From Brachynemurus nebulosus (lineage: Eukaryota > Arthropoda > Insecta > Neuroptera > Myrmeleontidae), in NCBI GenBank assembly GCA_035578155.1, contig JAPWDM010000008.1, positions 1,808,001 to 1,872,000 of the forward strand: 64,000 nt of DNA, given 5' to 3'. A program made the translations under genes and the position numbers. The notes beneath the pieces were generated by a model. The model searched no databases, was not told the origin of the DNA, and worked only from the letters and a program-made list of their open reading frames with translations. Of this stretch, positions 45,427 to 57,204 are shown piece after piece. How positions within the stretch are numbered: the first letter of the stretch is position 1; every line of letters starts with the position of its first letter.

Positions 45427-45717
45427 TCAAGTGACATTGCAACTCGAGTTATAAAATAAAGTGTTTTTTTCCCTAATTAGAGGTGTCACCAAATGTAATA
45501 ATTCAGTATATGCTGTCTCATCCATTTTAAGATAATTACGCCAATCATTTGGATCATCCCTTAAATCGTTAATTAAATTAACGTGAGAGTGCATCTTTCT
45601 ATTTAGCAACCATTTTTTGCACCATTTCGATCTTGGCCGTCGATTAAATTCCTTCTTTTTAATCAACAAGCAGAATAATAAAGCTTGTAATAAAAATATT
45701 TCTTCACTTGCCTCCAT
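45427..45717 (-). pseudogene. N-terminal fragment of a Harbinger-type nuclease/transposase
   Basis: The ATG at 45717 starts MEASEEIFLLQALLFCLLIK, followed by RRPRSKWCKKWLLNRKMHSH, then LRDDPNDWRNYLKMDETAYT and ELLHLVTPLIREKNT. The pattern of a basic R-x-W-x-W/C-x-x-W-L-x-x-R segment, then D-x-x-x-(F/Y)-x-N-(F/Y)-L-(R/K)-M-x-x-x-x-(F/Y)-x-x-L-L, is typical of HARBI1-like proteins before the catalytic domain. The frame ends at 45427, about 96 codons, with no DDE catalytic core, so it is a deletion remnant. Confidence 0.75.
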
Positions 45718-45903
45718 TTTAACTAATTTAAATACATTTGACAGTTGATACCGTTGATACATACCGCAACTACCCTGAAAACAAACTGAGGTTTGCGCAA
45801 ACATACTGAAACGTGTAGCCATCGTACCATGTTCCGTGTTTTTGCACAAACTAGTTTGCGCAAACTGAACGTGCAGGCAAATCGTTATCGTGTAGACGGA
45901 CCC

Positions 45904-46493
45904 TTAGGCTGCTTAGTCCTCATTCATTCGCCAGCACTCAATGGGTATGTTTCAATTGTTGTTATATTGTTACCTCTCGTATTAAGACGGTATATGTATG
46001 TGGTATACGTACATCATACCTACCACCACCACGTACATATTATGTATGTATGAATGCAAGACACTAATACACACAACATCAAACGGACTAACAGACACAA
46101 CTCCGCGTGTACAGATATAACATAGTGGGGGTTTATTTTCTATCCTTTGTGGTTACGCTCGTTTCCCTAGTATAGACACAGTAATGTTCGTTCTCTTTGT
46201 TCTCTGGTTGCAACAATGTAATACATGAATACGTAGCGCTTAGAGTACATACATATTACACCAGACCCATTGTCGAGATTGTATGTATGATGTATGCGAT
46301 GTATGATGGATATACGTATCATCTCCCTCCGGCTACCGAGCTCACACACACGAACATGAACTATACCACACATACAGACACAAACTCTAAATATGTATAT
46401 AACCATAGAAGCTCCTCCCATTTTTGTGACGTAAAATTTTGGTGACAAGCGGGATACTAACTATTATACTGTAGTTTGGCTCCTTGCTATTTA
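45904..46493. other. intergenic region with transposon right end, no gene
   Basis: TGACGTAAAATTTTGGTGACA to GTAGTTTGGCTCCTTG (46425-46486) resembles the right end of the CAAGG-type hAT-like family. The rest is microsatellite-like (CATACATAC-type) sequence. Small open frames look accidental. Confidence 0.5.
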
Positions 46494-46800
46494 TTAACAC
46501 TCAGTCCCACGGCTTCGGCATCCGAAAATAATCAAAACAACCGCAGAGGCCGATCGCGATCAATGATTAATTAATTACGCATTATGTATGTGCGCGATGT
46601 TACCACATCGATGTGTACTCACACAAACACCAACACACACACTATTCTCTTCGTTTTTATAAAAAATATTAAATAAACAGTTACATAAAAGTAACTTGTT
46701 GATCATTTTATGTAATTGTTTATATAAAGTTTCTTTAAAAATATTGCTGGCTTCCAGGGAAGTTTATTGTGAAAGTGCTCGGGTTTTATAGTGTTAATAA
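46494..46800. mobile_element. MITE, TTAACACT ends
   Basis: TATTAACACTCAGTCCCACG at the left and GTTTTATAGTGTTAATA at the right are inverted. The interior (GAGGCCGATCGCGATCAATG, GTGAAAGTGCTCGGG) matches 22574-23158. Confidence 0.72.
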
Positions 46801-47438
46801 ATATTCTGACAATATTTAGAACAACAAATATAATATCAGTAAATAAATATAGAAAATATTTAAATCCAACAACCATGTTTAACCGCCATATTTGTCAACA
46901 CTTTAAGGGCTTCATTTTCATATAAATTGTATATAGTATACCCGCACTCCCTCTGTTTATTCAAACAACATAGGTATGTTCCAACAAACACTAGAATTTC
47001 CAATTCGAGCCTCGTGTTCGATTTGTGGTATAAAAAATTCCAGTGCATTTGCGCATGTGCATTACTAAACCGCGCGAACATATTAGCAAAAATTTAAATA
47101 TATAACGTCTACAAGTTTCCAAATATGGTAGTAAACGTCAAATAATTTGAATTTTTATTTGCGCGGTTTAATAGTGCACATGCGCGAGAATTTTTTATAC
47201 CACGAATCGAACACGGGCCAGTATTTTAAATTCGATAATGTCATTTGAAGGTCAAGTAAGATTCAATTCAGAACTTCAGTTTGGTATTTAACGTTTATAT
47301 TAATTCTTAGGAATTTCAAAAGATGTCTGAAGACTTGAGTTATGTATTCTATACCTTTCATACTATGAAGAATATTTACAAATAAGATATCCACTAAAAA
47401 ATTATGATGTACTTTAAAATACGTCAATTTAATTTTTA
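46801..47438. other. intergenic region with inverted repeat 47012-47220
   Basis: GTGTTCGATTTGTGGTATAA pairs with TTATACCACGAATCGAACAC, and GCGCATGTGC motifs pair between. GGTATGTTCCAACAAACACT at 46972 is inverted near 50722-50750 (GTGTTTGTTGAAACATACC), so an older 3.8-kb element may enclose this region. Confidence 0.55.
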
Positions 47439-50296
47439 ACCCCTTAACTACCGAATGTATTTTGTCGGTAGACTACTAGTGGTACTTACAAGTACCAGTA
47501 ACTTTATTAACATATTTAAAATATATCTATTAGATTTTATACAAAAAACTTTTAAACACTTAAAAGTAGAATCATTTAACATATTATTTCTGAAATTTTT
47601 AATAGTATTGTATGTACTAGCTACACATAAATAAAATTCAAACTTGTTAGGGGCACAAGTGTAAAAAAGTTACTGTACTAACGTTTTTTTAATTGTTATT
47701 ATTTGATAATTTGGCGATATTGTTGCCGTTTTTTGTGTTATTCTGTTAAAATATGGTTTGTTATTTTTAAGTATATCAAGAGTAACAAAATTGACAACTT
47801 AATTTTTAAAATTTTAACAAAAATACGAAGTGGACTGGTAAGTACCACTAACAAGTAAAGGTCCCGAGGCCGGACCTATCGATTTCGATGAAACTTAAAT
47901 ATATTGTAGAACACTAAAAAATAAGGGACACGTATTTTTTTTTATCTGCGGAAAAACGGTTTGAAGGGGTGAAATCGCCCTTCAAAAATTGGGGTAAAAA
48001 TTTAATTTTTCAAATATCTCGAAAACAGTAAGAGATAGAGCAAAAGTTTAAATTGGCGATATTGCTCTTTTTTAAAGAGCTATCTATTGATATGCAATTT
48101 GTTCATATTACATCAACAGGGGTGGTTGGGGGTTAAAATTTGGGGGTTAATTTTGCAAAAAGGGGGTGAAAAATAAACAATATAAAAATTTTGTTTACAG
48201 ATTTGAAATCTACGTCAAAAAATCTAATTGACCTATTTTTGCTCAATGTACTAATATTAAGTCTAGGGGTAGTTAACTAGAGGGTGACTATGTCGAATAG
48301 TCGTACAATTTGGGTATTTCAAGAAGTTCTTCTTCGTGGAAAATAGCTTAAGACAATTAGAATAACGTAGAAATGAAATTCTGGAATTCAAAATTGAGTT
48401 TGAGCAACATTGGAGAGGGGGTGAGTCACCCTCTTAAATTACATACTAGTTTATATAAACTAATTTTTGCTATTAACACACTGATAGTGGGTAAAATAAT
48501 GTCACAATAAGTTTTTCTGAAGTTGGACTAAAATGAAATTCTCGAATTCAAAATTGATTTTAAGCAACATTGGAGAGGGGGTGAGTCACCCTCTTGAATT
48601 ACATACTAGTTTACATACACTAATTTTTGCAATTAACACACTGACAGGGGGTAATAATGTCACAATAGATGGTTCTGAAGTTAGACTATCGTATGTAAGG
48701 TTTTTATTAGGTTTCGTTATTTTAGGTTAGGTTATGTAATTTTCGGTATCAATAATTTTCGATAGGGAAAAGTATAATATCCATTAAAAAACAAACCTAA
48801 TAAAGACCTTACATATGATAGTCCAACTTCAGAACCACTTATTGTGACATTATTTTACCCACTATTAGTGTGTTAAATTAAAAAAATTAGTGTATATAAA
48901 CTAGTATGTAATTTAAGAGGGTGACTCACCCCCTCTCCAATGTTACTCAAACTCAATTTTGAATTCGAGAATTTCATTTCTACGTTATTTTAATTGTCCT
49001 AAGCTATTTTCCATGAAGAAGAACTTCTTGAAATACCCAAATAGTACGATTATTCGACATAGTCACCCTCTAGTTAACTACCCCTAGACTTAATATTAGG
49101 ATATTGAGCAAAAACAGGTCAATTAGATTTTTTGACGTAGATTTCAAATCTGTAAACAAAATTTTTATATTGTTTATTTTTCACCCCCTTTTTGTAAAAT
49201 TAACCCTCAAATTTTAACCCCCAACCACCCCTGCTGATGTAATTTGAACAAATTGCATATCAATAGATAGCTCTTTAAAAAAGAGTAATATCGCCAATTT
49301 AAACTTTTGCTCTATCTCTTACTGTTTTCGAGATATTTGAAAAATTAAATTTTTACCCCAATTTTTGGAGGGCGATTTCACCCCTTCAAACCGTTTTTCC
49401 GCAGATAAAAAAAAATACGTGTCCCTTAGTTTTTAGTGTTCTACAACATATTTAAGTTTCATCAAAATCGATAGGTCCGGCCTCGGGACCTTTACTTGTA
49501 AGTGTTTTATACACCAATTTTTATTGCTTTTAACAATGTGAAACCGAAATTGTATTTTAGAGATAGACAACAATGACTTACTTTAGAAAACCTTTATCCG
49601 ACTAAAAAATATGTTTATTCAGTATCACAGCATGTTAATATAATAGAGGCGTCCGATGTCAAAAAGTTTGATATTTGATAATTTGAGAGGAAGATGCGAA
49701 ATTTGCCGTGCATTAGGTCTCTACTCAATATCATTTTCTAAATGTGTAGCATATGAAGTATATTTCTGTTGTAATAAAGAAAAAACCGTTTTCTACATTA
49801 TCATGTAAAATAATTTTTTTTCCTTTGAGTTCTACTGAATTAATTTATATAATATTCACTGATTTGAGCATTACTTTATGGTATTCCATATTTGTAAATA
49901 ACAGAACAATTTTATTTGAAAATGAGTAATTAAGCTCAAAAAAATTGTCACAATTAAGAAAATGAAGTGGTATTTTTTGCTAGGTAAAATGTTTGTTCTA
50001 TTATTTAATTTTTATAATTTAGATTAATGAAAAATTAAATGTTAAACATTAATATAAATAAACTAAATTCGGAAAAACTATCGTGTTTATTTACTCTAGT
50101 GGTACTTTGGAGTCCAAAATTTTTTTTTCCCATAAATTAAATTTTTTCTCGTATTTAACTTATGATATAGATAAAATGATGTATTTAAATCCCAATAATG
50201 TACGACTTCAAGGAAAATTTAAACAGTACATATTTCTGGTATTTTTCGTGCAGAAAAAAACTGGACTTGTAAGTACCACTAGTAGCGAAAGGGTTA
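47439..50296. mobile_element. foldback element (CTACTAGTGGTACTT family) split by a larger palindrome
   Basis: ACCCCTTAACTACCGAATGT and CTACTAGTGGTACTTACAAG at the left match the right end of 19537-19850 in inverse orientation. The right end is AAGTACCACTAGTAGCGAAA. The segment 47851-49499 is a separate palindrome. Confidence 0.7.
47851..49499. mobile_element. 1.65-kb palindrome with high arm identity
   Basis: ACAAGTAAAGGTCCCGAGGC at the left pairs with GCCTCGGGACCTTTACTTGT at the right. Matching continues through GAGAGGGGGTGAGTCACCCT to a short loop at about 48714-48792. The left arm holds a ~160-bp segment twice (48374-48533, 48534-48690) and the right arm only once. No transposase is seen; the frame 48533-48730 is a by-product. 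Confidence 0.92.
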
Positions 50297-50813
50297 AATA
50301 AAAAGTACGATTTTTTTTTTTTTTGCTTTACTCCGTATTTTACTTTATTACTTACTAAAATAATATAAATATTTATAAAATAAATAATTAAAATATACCT
50401 GTTTGCTAATTTAAAAAAAAAAAAAAAATATACCTATTATAGCAATTAAATAAAATCAAAAATTTGAAATTTGTCTTTGGACAGAACAATTTAAATTTTT
50501 AAATTATCAGGTAAAAAATTAAATTTTTGTTAATGCGCATGTCTAGCATTTGAAATACTTACTGTGAAGCAAGAATTTTAAAAATAAATTCGCGTGAGTT
50601 CAGCGGTAGATTTAAATACTTGTTGGAACAAGCAATGTCAAATTGTGTGTCAACGGGAATTACAATTCTGTCTAGTTGGAACAGTAAAATCAACTATGCG
50701 CATGCTCATTGAAACGAGAATTAATTCGAGTGTTTGTTGAAACATACCTCATCGTATTTAATGTTAACCTTTTGACGACCATAGGTGTAATAATTTCTTT
50801 TTTTTTTTTTTAG

Positions 50814-51098
50814 GAATTCGATTGTGGAATTTCATTTAATTGGCATTTACGTGAGACTTGTTACTTGTTAGGTTTAGAAAATACATTAATTTATACTAGA
50901 AATAGTTCCATTGTTATTGAAACTATCGAAAAGGCAAGTAGCAGCTCGTCATTACAAACGACGCTAATTGTATTATCTGTTTTAACGATACTAGTGATTA
51001 CATCGGTGATTTATTATATGTATCGGCGACGTGCTTTCCCGTATGTAAGACGAGGAAATCCTATACAGCTGTGTCATCGAACAACATCCGCTTCTGAG
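50814..51098 (+). CDS. internal exon of a membrane-spanning protein
   Basis: A 285-bp open exon (95 codons, phase 0 at both ends) lies between a strong acceptor (polypyrimidine run then TTTAG) and donor GAG|GTATGT. It encodes a Cys-containing, presumably extracellular stretch (EFDCGISFNWHLRETCYLLG), two possible N-glycosylation sites (NTL is not one; NSS is), a Ser-rich linker, one strongly hydrophobic segment (LIVLSVLTILVITSVIYYMY) and a basic stop-transfer RRR with a short cytoplasmic tail ending TTSASE. This suggests a type I single-pass protein. Codon use is more balanced than in the surrounding repeats. The protein family is not recognised and upstream exons were not located. The likely next exon is at 52346. 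Confidence 0.7.
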
Positions 51099-51151
51099 GT
51101 ATGTATACAGGGTGGAAAGTAAATAACTCTCGTCGTTTGCAGGGGTGAATT

Positions 51152-51646
51152 AGGGATGATCGATATTAGAAAAACATCGATGTTAACATCGATTCAAGAG
51201 TATCGATATACGATATATATCGAAAGAAAAACATCGATGTTTATATAGTAAAATAAACAACCAATTATAATCTATTATTTTATTTATTAAAAATTAACAT
51301 TGCCAGTATTTATTTGGTACACTTTGCAAAAAAAGTCACTTTGTTAGAAGTTTCCCCTTTAATCTGTTCCTTTGTTGATACAAATGCTGCCCAGCTTTTG
51401 AAAAAAGTCTCTCTGAAGTTGTTGTGAAACACAAATATTTAATGGCAATTTTTTTCAAGTTTGGATAAGTGGATCCTAGAACTTGCCATAAAAGTAATGG
51501 ATCTTGTTTTAAATCAGCTACAGGACTTTTTAACTACTGGATAGCTTAGATTAATATCGATGTTTCAATATTATTTTTGTAACATCGATGTGTCCATTTT
51601 GTAACATACATGTTTTTCTACCATTGATGAATATCGATCATCCGTA
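51152..51646 (-). mobile_element. hAT element, deleted, in the intron
   Basis: The ends TAGGGATGATCGATATT and AATATCGATCATCCGTA are inverted, with 8-bp flanks GGGTGAAT (51144-51151) and AGGTGAAT (51647-51654), a hAT-type duplication with one change. Subterminal ACATCGATGT repeats are present. It encodes only a transposase C-terminus. Confidence 0.85.
51336..51527 (-). pseudogene. hAT transposase C-terminal dimerisation domain fragment
   Basis: The minus strand reads SPVADLKQDPLLLWQVLGST, then YPNLKKIAIKYLCFTTTSER and LFSKAGQHLYQQRNRLKGKL with a TGA at 51336-51338. The DPLxxW...YPxLxxIAxxYL...TSERLFSKAG...RNRL pattern is the hAT C-terminal dimerisation domain. The rest of the gene is missing. 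Confidence 0.88.
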
Positions 51647-52345
51647 AGGTGAATCATAGCACTCTGTAGACATTAAAACCACAGCAATTTTTTCGAAATT
51701 AACAGTTTGAGAAAATTGTAAATGAACTGTCTCCACGATGTTTCCAAATTTTTCCAAGTACGGCCCTGACTAAATTATGCATACACATTTTTAGTACCAA
51801 AGGTACAAAATAATTTTGTTGACATTTTAAAATTCAGATTCGAATTCAACTAGAAATAAAACAATTTAAATTTTGTAAACATGTTTTATTTTTAGTGACT
51901 ATTTATTGTATGTTGCTTTTTTTGAAAACAGAAAATGTATTGGCAAATATTAATTATATGGGTGAGATCTACCCACTGTTTTCAAAGCGAGACTTATATA
52001 CTTTCCACAAGTGATATATTTTTATATATCACTTAATTTTCAATCATCTAAAAATCATTATTTTTTAACTTTTACAGATATAAATGAACTTTATACGTTC
52101 AAATAAAATCAGTATTAAAGTGCCTTTGTTTCATTAGAAATTTCAGAATTAAGAAAAATAGAATAACTGAAAGAATTTGAGGATTCTAAATGAATATCTG
52201 ATATTATATTTCTATAATAAAATTGTTTAAAAAGTTCATTTTGTTAACTTCATTCATTTTGTTAATATTATTATTAAATTATAAATCATTCATTTTGTTA
52301 AAATTATTTTTAATATATTTTTTTTTTAATGTGTCTTATTTTCAG

Positions 52346-52372
52346 ATGTTATTTGAAGACTCGAGTTTTTGA
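52346..52372 (+). CDS. probable terminal exon of the membrane-protein gene
   Basis: The acceptor TGTCTTATTTTCAG precedes ATGTTATTTGAAGACTCGAG, which in the phase left by the exon at 50814-51098 reads MLFEDSSF and stops at TGA. The intron would be 1247 bp and contains the hAT fragment. An acidic, Phe-ending cytoplasmic tail is plausible. The assignment rests on splice-site strength and frame only. Confidence 0.5.
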   Translation: MLFEDSSF

Positions 52373-53420
52373 ATAGATATGTAGCATTCCAAAAAATTAG
52401 AATTTTATAGTAATTTATTTTTCATCTTTTTATAAAAGAGTTTTCAAAATTTAGTTAATTTATATTATTACAAGGTGAACAATTTGAAAGTTGAGAGAGA
52501 CTTAGCCAAAAACTTTTAGCTATCACTGAGTTTTCGAGCTGTTAAAATGCAAACATATTTTTTTAAATAGAAATCTATATTTAAAAGTTATTTAAGAATT
52601 AATTAAAGTATGCTTGAAAACACACGTTGAGACTGAATTTAAACGATATAGAAATTTACGATTTTTTTTTTTTTTTATTAACCACAATACTGGTGTTTGA
52701 TATACTTTGTTAAATTTGTTAAGAATATTAAATGGCATCCATATTATTCTTCGAAATATACAAAATAATTCATGAAAGACCTATTTTGGTTAACTGTGTT
52801 CTACGGGTTATAAAATTTAAAAAAAAAAATTACCTGATCAAACCTGCCAATCGCGTTCTCATATTTTAAGATTTTTCTCATATTTTAAGAGCTAATTATA
52901 TTATCATTCAACTTGTGAGATACGTCAAATTAGTAAATTAATATTTATTTTGAATGCTGATCTTTTAAATTTATTTTGTTATAAAGAAAATTGAAACCTT
53001 TAGTTTAGTATTTATTGAAGTGAAAATATCAAAAACATAGGTAAATAATTTTCAGTGAGCTAATGAATATACGTTGAATTATTAAAATGTGGCAGTTATT
53101 TTCAATGCTAATCTTTTAAATTTATTTTGTTATGAAAAACAAATATATTAAAACCGTTAAAAGTGGGGCGCGATTTACCTATTTTAAAAGGTAAACTACC
53201 TGATTGAATTGTTGTTTATTTCTTCAATAAACAGGGTAATAAACGATATGGATTGAGGCTGACTTAGCTACACGACGTTGGCGCCATGAAGATTTTTTTT
53301 CTTTTTTAAATCAACTTCTAAATTAACGTGTGATAGCTTAAAAAATTGCCCTTTAAATGGCCTTTCCAAATATAAAATTGCCTTATTGTTAGCTGTATCT
53401 TTTAGCAATAATAAGTTATC

Positions 53421-53513
<93 letters not shown>

Positions 53514-54777
53514 TAAACATTTTGACATATAAATTAGCATTAAAACAATAAAAACAAAGTTTTTTAATCATCAAGATATTTTTTTCCATTACTTTTAAAT
53601 TTGCCCCATCGAAGCGCGAAATTCTTTTTTGGTTTAATATTATATAATTAGAGAGAAAACAATTAAAATCATCAAAAAAGAAAAAAAAATTTCGCGGCGC
53701 TAACTTTGCGTAACTGGCTGACTTATACAGTTTTTATACTTATACAGTCACAAAACTAATAAATAAAAACTAAGATAAAAACTTGGGAAAAGATAGTGGC
53801 ATTTAAAAAAGTATAATTTTGTATCATAACTCGAAAACTAAAGGTGCTAAAACTCTCAACTATTGCAATTAATTGATTGCTCCCAGCAGTGGTAGCTGCA
53901 ACTCTTATCTGAACAATTTTTTTTATCAAGTCAATAGTTTGGCCGTAACCAAAATAGCATCTCTCAAATTATTCACCTGTATAAAAGTTCCTGTTTATAC
54001 TAAAAATATTAATTATTTGTTGTAAAAAAATTTTTTTAATAAAAGAATAATAGCAAATAACATGTGTATTTATTTTCTGCATGCGCCCTACTTTACAATT
54101 TATTTTTTCTGTTACATCATCAAAGATACTTAATCAATTTAGACTATTGTACCAAACCGGAAAAATCGGAACCTTGATGATATTCGCCGAAACCGTTTCC
54201 AGTACAAACTTTAAATTGGGCGTAATGATAGACCTATATGTTTTGCAGTAACTTACATTTTAATAGTTTGTATATTATTAAGCACAGGAGGTAAATAGTA
54301 GAAACCAGATATGAACTATAGACGGACGCACTGGGACCCATAGTGGCGCCTTAATGTGACAGAAATAAGAAGTACTTAATAATTTCAAATTTGTGAATCG
54401 TATTTATAATTGCTATACATTCTACTTTTTAAGAAAATGGCTAAAATAATATATATATATATATTGTGAATTTAAGTTGATATTAAATAAAATGACAAAA
54501 CCAAATATATACAAAAGACGAAACTATTTAAACTGACAATTGAAAAACCATAGTAGCGCTATTACTGAAGTAGGGTAGGGCGGCGTAAAAAAAGACACCC
54601 GCGCCAGGTGAATTAAAAAGAGACATAAATTTTTATTAAACTCAAGTGTTAAATTTGAAAAATAAAAAATACTTATTATAGCAAAATACATAGTATGTAT
54701 TTGTATCCTTTAGTAGCAAATGATGGGGTTAGCGAAGACACTGAGTAGCTTCGTTGACCTCATCAATTTATTTCTAA
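52373..54777. other. AT-rich region, no gene recognised
   Basis: Homopolymer-rich sequence that may include the 3' untranslated region of the preceding gene. A TA microsatellite lies at 53423-53510. Nothing else is supported. Confidence 0.5.
53423..53510. repeat. (TA)n microsatellite
   Basis: An uninterrupted TA run of about 87 bp. Confidence 0.98.
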
Positions 54778-55014
54778 TGTTACTCGATGGCGAACACCCA
54801 TTATCAATTATTTCTTCTTTCATTCATTGTGTGAAAGCCATTACTTCTAAATTATCTGGGCACATGCGCACACTAATTAAAAACTGCGCGGGAATTTACA
54901 TTTTTAATTCACGCGAAGTTTACGCATGTGCCCACATCATTTAGAAATAATGGCTTTCATACAATGAATGAAAGAAGAAATAATTGATAATAGGTGTTCG
55001 CCATCGAGTAACAT
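54778..55014. mobile_element. hairpin MITE with ATGTTACTCGATGGCGAACA arms
   Basis: The left arm pairs with TGTTCGCCATCGAGTAACAT at the right, through GTGGGCACATGCG-like inner stems, to a centre near 54893. A related, more diverged copy lies at about 56218-56355. Confidence 0.9.
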
Positions 55015-55160
55015 AGAATGAAACGCTCACGTAACTGCTCATAGATATATGTATGTAGGTATTTTTGTACATCCAAATTCATGAAAATATAACGTTCGTG
55101 ATGACTTTTTTTGTTACTTAGTGACAAAAAAAATCACGAATTTTAATGCACAAAAATACT

Positions 55161-56183
55161 TACACCGAGCGTTCGCTATTAAGAACACATTGGAATGTGA
55201 GATGGAATTATACTTCTTCTTACTCTTTTTAAACAATAAATTAGCAATATACAGATTGATTACTATAACTTACGACAAAATACAATATACCTATAAACAG
55301 AAATTTTTTTACCAAAATTAAAGTTTATAAATTCCGAAAAAGAAACAATTTTTTTTTAGTTTAAACTTATTATAAATGTAGGTTAGTGCAGTAATATACG
55401 TAACTTAATAAATAAATAAAAATTGATAGTATAATATGAATATTTATATTACGTACATTTTCTGTCAGCAAAAATTAATTATCATGACGAACGCATGAAC
55501 AAACTTTGTGAAGACAATTATTATTATTTATTTACAAAATGATTTCGTAATATTAAAAGTGTATATGTATTATCAAACCAAAGAGTGAAGAATGTGTCCC
55601 TCTCTGTGTTTTTTTTAAACAATTAAAAGGAAGATACATATTAAATTCTAATAAGTAAGTATCCTGTAGATACCACGAGATGTCTAAAATTTTTTTAGAA
55701 GAATGTAAGTTGGTGCGGACTGGTAAGGTTTAGTGTTTGTTTTTAATACAATATGTTCGTTTGTGTTATTATGCAAAAATGTTAGGTTATTTTTATTTTA
55801 CATACAAAATAATAACAGTATCAGTGAGTCATTAATTTTTATTCTACAAGTATAAATGTGTACGAAAATTTAAAACAATTTCTCAATATTTACTGTTTTA
55901 AGTGTGTTGATTACCTAACGTCGATTTTTTAAGTGTGTTTGAACATGTCGCTTTAGGTATGTAAAAATTGATTTTTGGTTTTATTTTATACCTATTGTTG
56001 ATATTTTTTATTGTTAAGTAACTATAAGGCATTAAAATATATATTTTACGCTTTTATAATAAGGTATTAATTACATTAATCATCCGGTATAGGAGTAGAT
56101 GGGTATTTTACTGGTTAAAAAGAGTAAGAAGTATGATTCTATCTCACATTCCAATATGTTCTTAATAGCGAACGCTCGGTGTA
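55161..56183. mobile_element. foldback element with TACACCGAGCGTTCGCTATT ends
   Basis: TACACCGAGCGTTCGCTATT, AAGAACACATTGGAATGTGA and onward pair with TCACATTCCAATATGTTCTT and AATAGCGAACGCTCGGTGTA at the right. The arms are about 80 bp and the interior is AT-rich without a transposase. Confidence 0.82.
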
Positions 56184-56405
56184 TATTTGCCTATAAGCAG
56201 TTAAGTTAAAGTTTCATTCAATGTCACTCGATGGCGAACATCCATTATCTCTTATTTCTTATTTCATTGATTGTGTGAAAGCCATTATGGATTTCACACA
56301 ATACAATGAAATAAAATATAAGGAGTGGCACCATCTAGTGACGTTGAATGGAACTTTAATTTAACTGCTCATAGGTATGTAGGAATTTTTGTACATCACA
56401 ATTCA

Positions 56406-57116
56406 TGACCGGAAAGAAGTTAGCGCCGAAAGTTGAAAAATCTTTTTGTTTTTTATATGGTTAAATTGCTCCCAAATTGCTCCTTTGAAATCAGTAATTG
56501 CTCCACCTGAAACTTAATTATTTAATTAGTTATTTATACAGAAAAAATTTTTTTTTCCGTTATTTAAGTTATCAAAATCTCCCAAAATAATACTTTTTAT
56601 ATAATTTCTTTACGTCAATAAATTGCTCCCAGTTTGGTCTATTTAATTTAAAAGCTAAATCTTAATTTTTTTGAATAATTATTAAAATATTTTTTTTTTT
56701 TTTATAATGTTATTTAACTTGTCAAAATTCAATTATCCTTAAAGATATGCAAACGACTTAAAGGTATAATGGATTGCCTATACGTTTTAATAATACATAA
56801 CCTAATTCATAATATTTTTTATTTTAATATATTTTAATTATTATTCAGAGAAATTAATAACTAACTTTTAAATTAGATGGAGCAAACTGGGAGCAGTTTT
56901 TTGATATAAAGTAATTGTATAAAAATGCATTATTTGACAAGATTTTGATAATAGAAAGAGTCAAACAAAAAAGTTTTTTTGTTTGTAAATAACTAACTAA
57001 GTAATTAAGTTCCAGGTGGAGCAATTACTGATTCCAAAGGAGCAATTTGGGAGCAATTTAGCCATATAAAAAACAGAAAGATTTTTCAACTTTCGGCGCC
57101 AACTTCTTTCCGGTCA
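56406..57116. mobile_element. 711-bp foldback element with ATTCA target duplication
   Basis: The ends TGACCGGAAAGAAGTTAGCG and CGCCAACTTCTTTCCGGTCA are inverted, with long arms containing TTGCTCCCAAATTGCTCC. ATTCA flanks both sides (56401-56405, 57117-57121). The related sequence at about 55078 (AAATTCATGAAAATATAACG) looks like the empty site. Confidence 0.88.
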
Positions 57117-57204
57117 ATTCATGAGAACATAAACGTACACCATGTACATCGCGTACATGGCGTACACCATTTAGAAGTGACGACGACGAGAGCAACGAAC
57201 ACAC

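Larger units (their letters stand above)
44049..45903 (-). mobile_element. PIF/Harbinger-type element, internally deleted
   Basis: The ends GGGTCCGTCCACACGA and the reverse complement of TCGTGTAGACGGACCC are inverted. The flanking triplets are TTG (44046-44048) and TTA (45904-45906), close to the 3-bp TWA duplication of this superfamily. Both ends carry GTTTGCGCAA/TTGCGCAAACC repeats. Inside are a fragment of a Harbinger-like protein, a TGTACC minisatellite and a copy of the gene 3 MITE. Confidence 0.72.

Noticed and set aside
47310..47360. Possible duplicate of the terminal exon (AGATGTCTGAAGACTTGAG)
   Set aside because: It resembles the 52346 exon but the match is short and the splice context is weak.
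48533..48730. 65-codon open frame
   Set aside because: It falls within a palindrome arm, with its mirror in the other arm, so it is not a gene.
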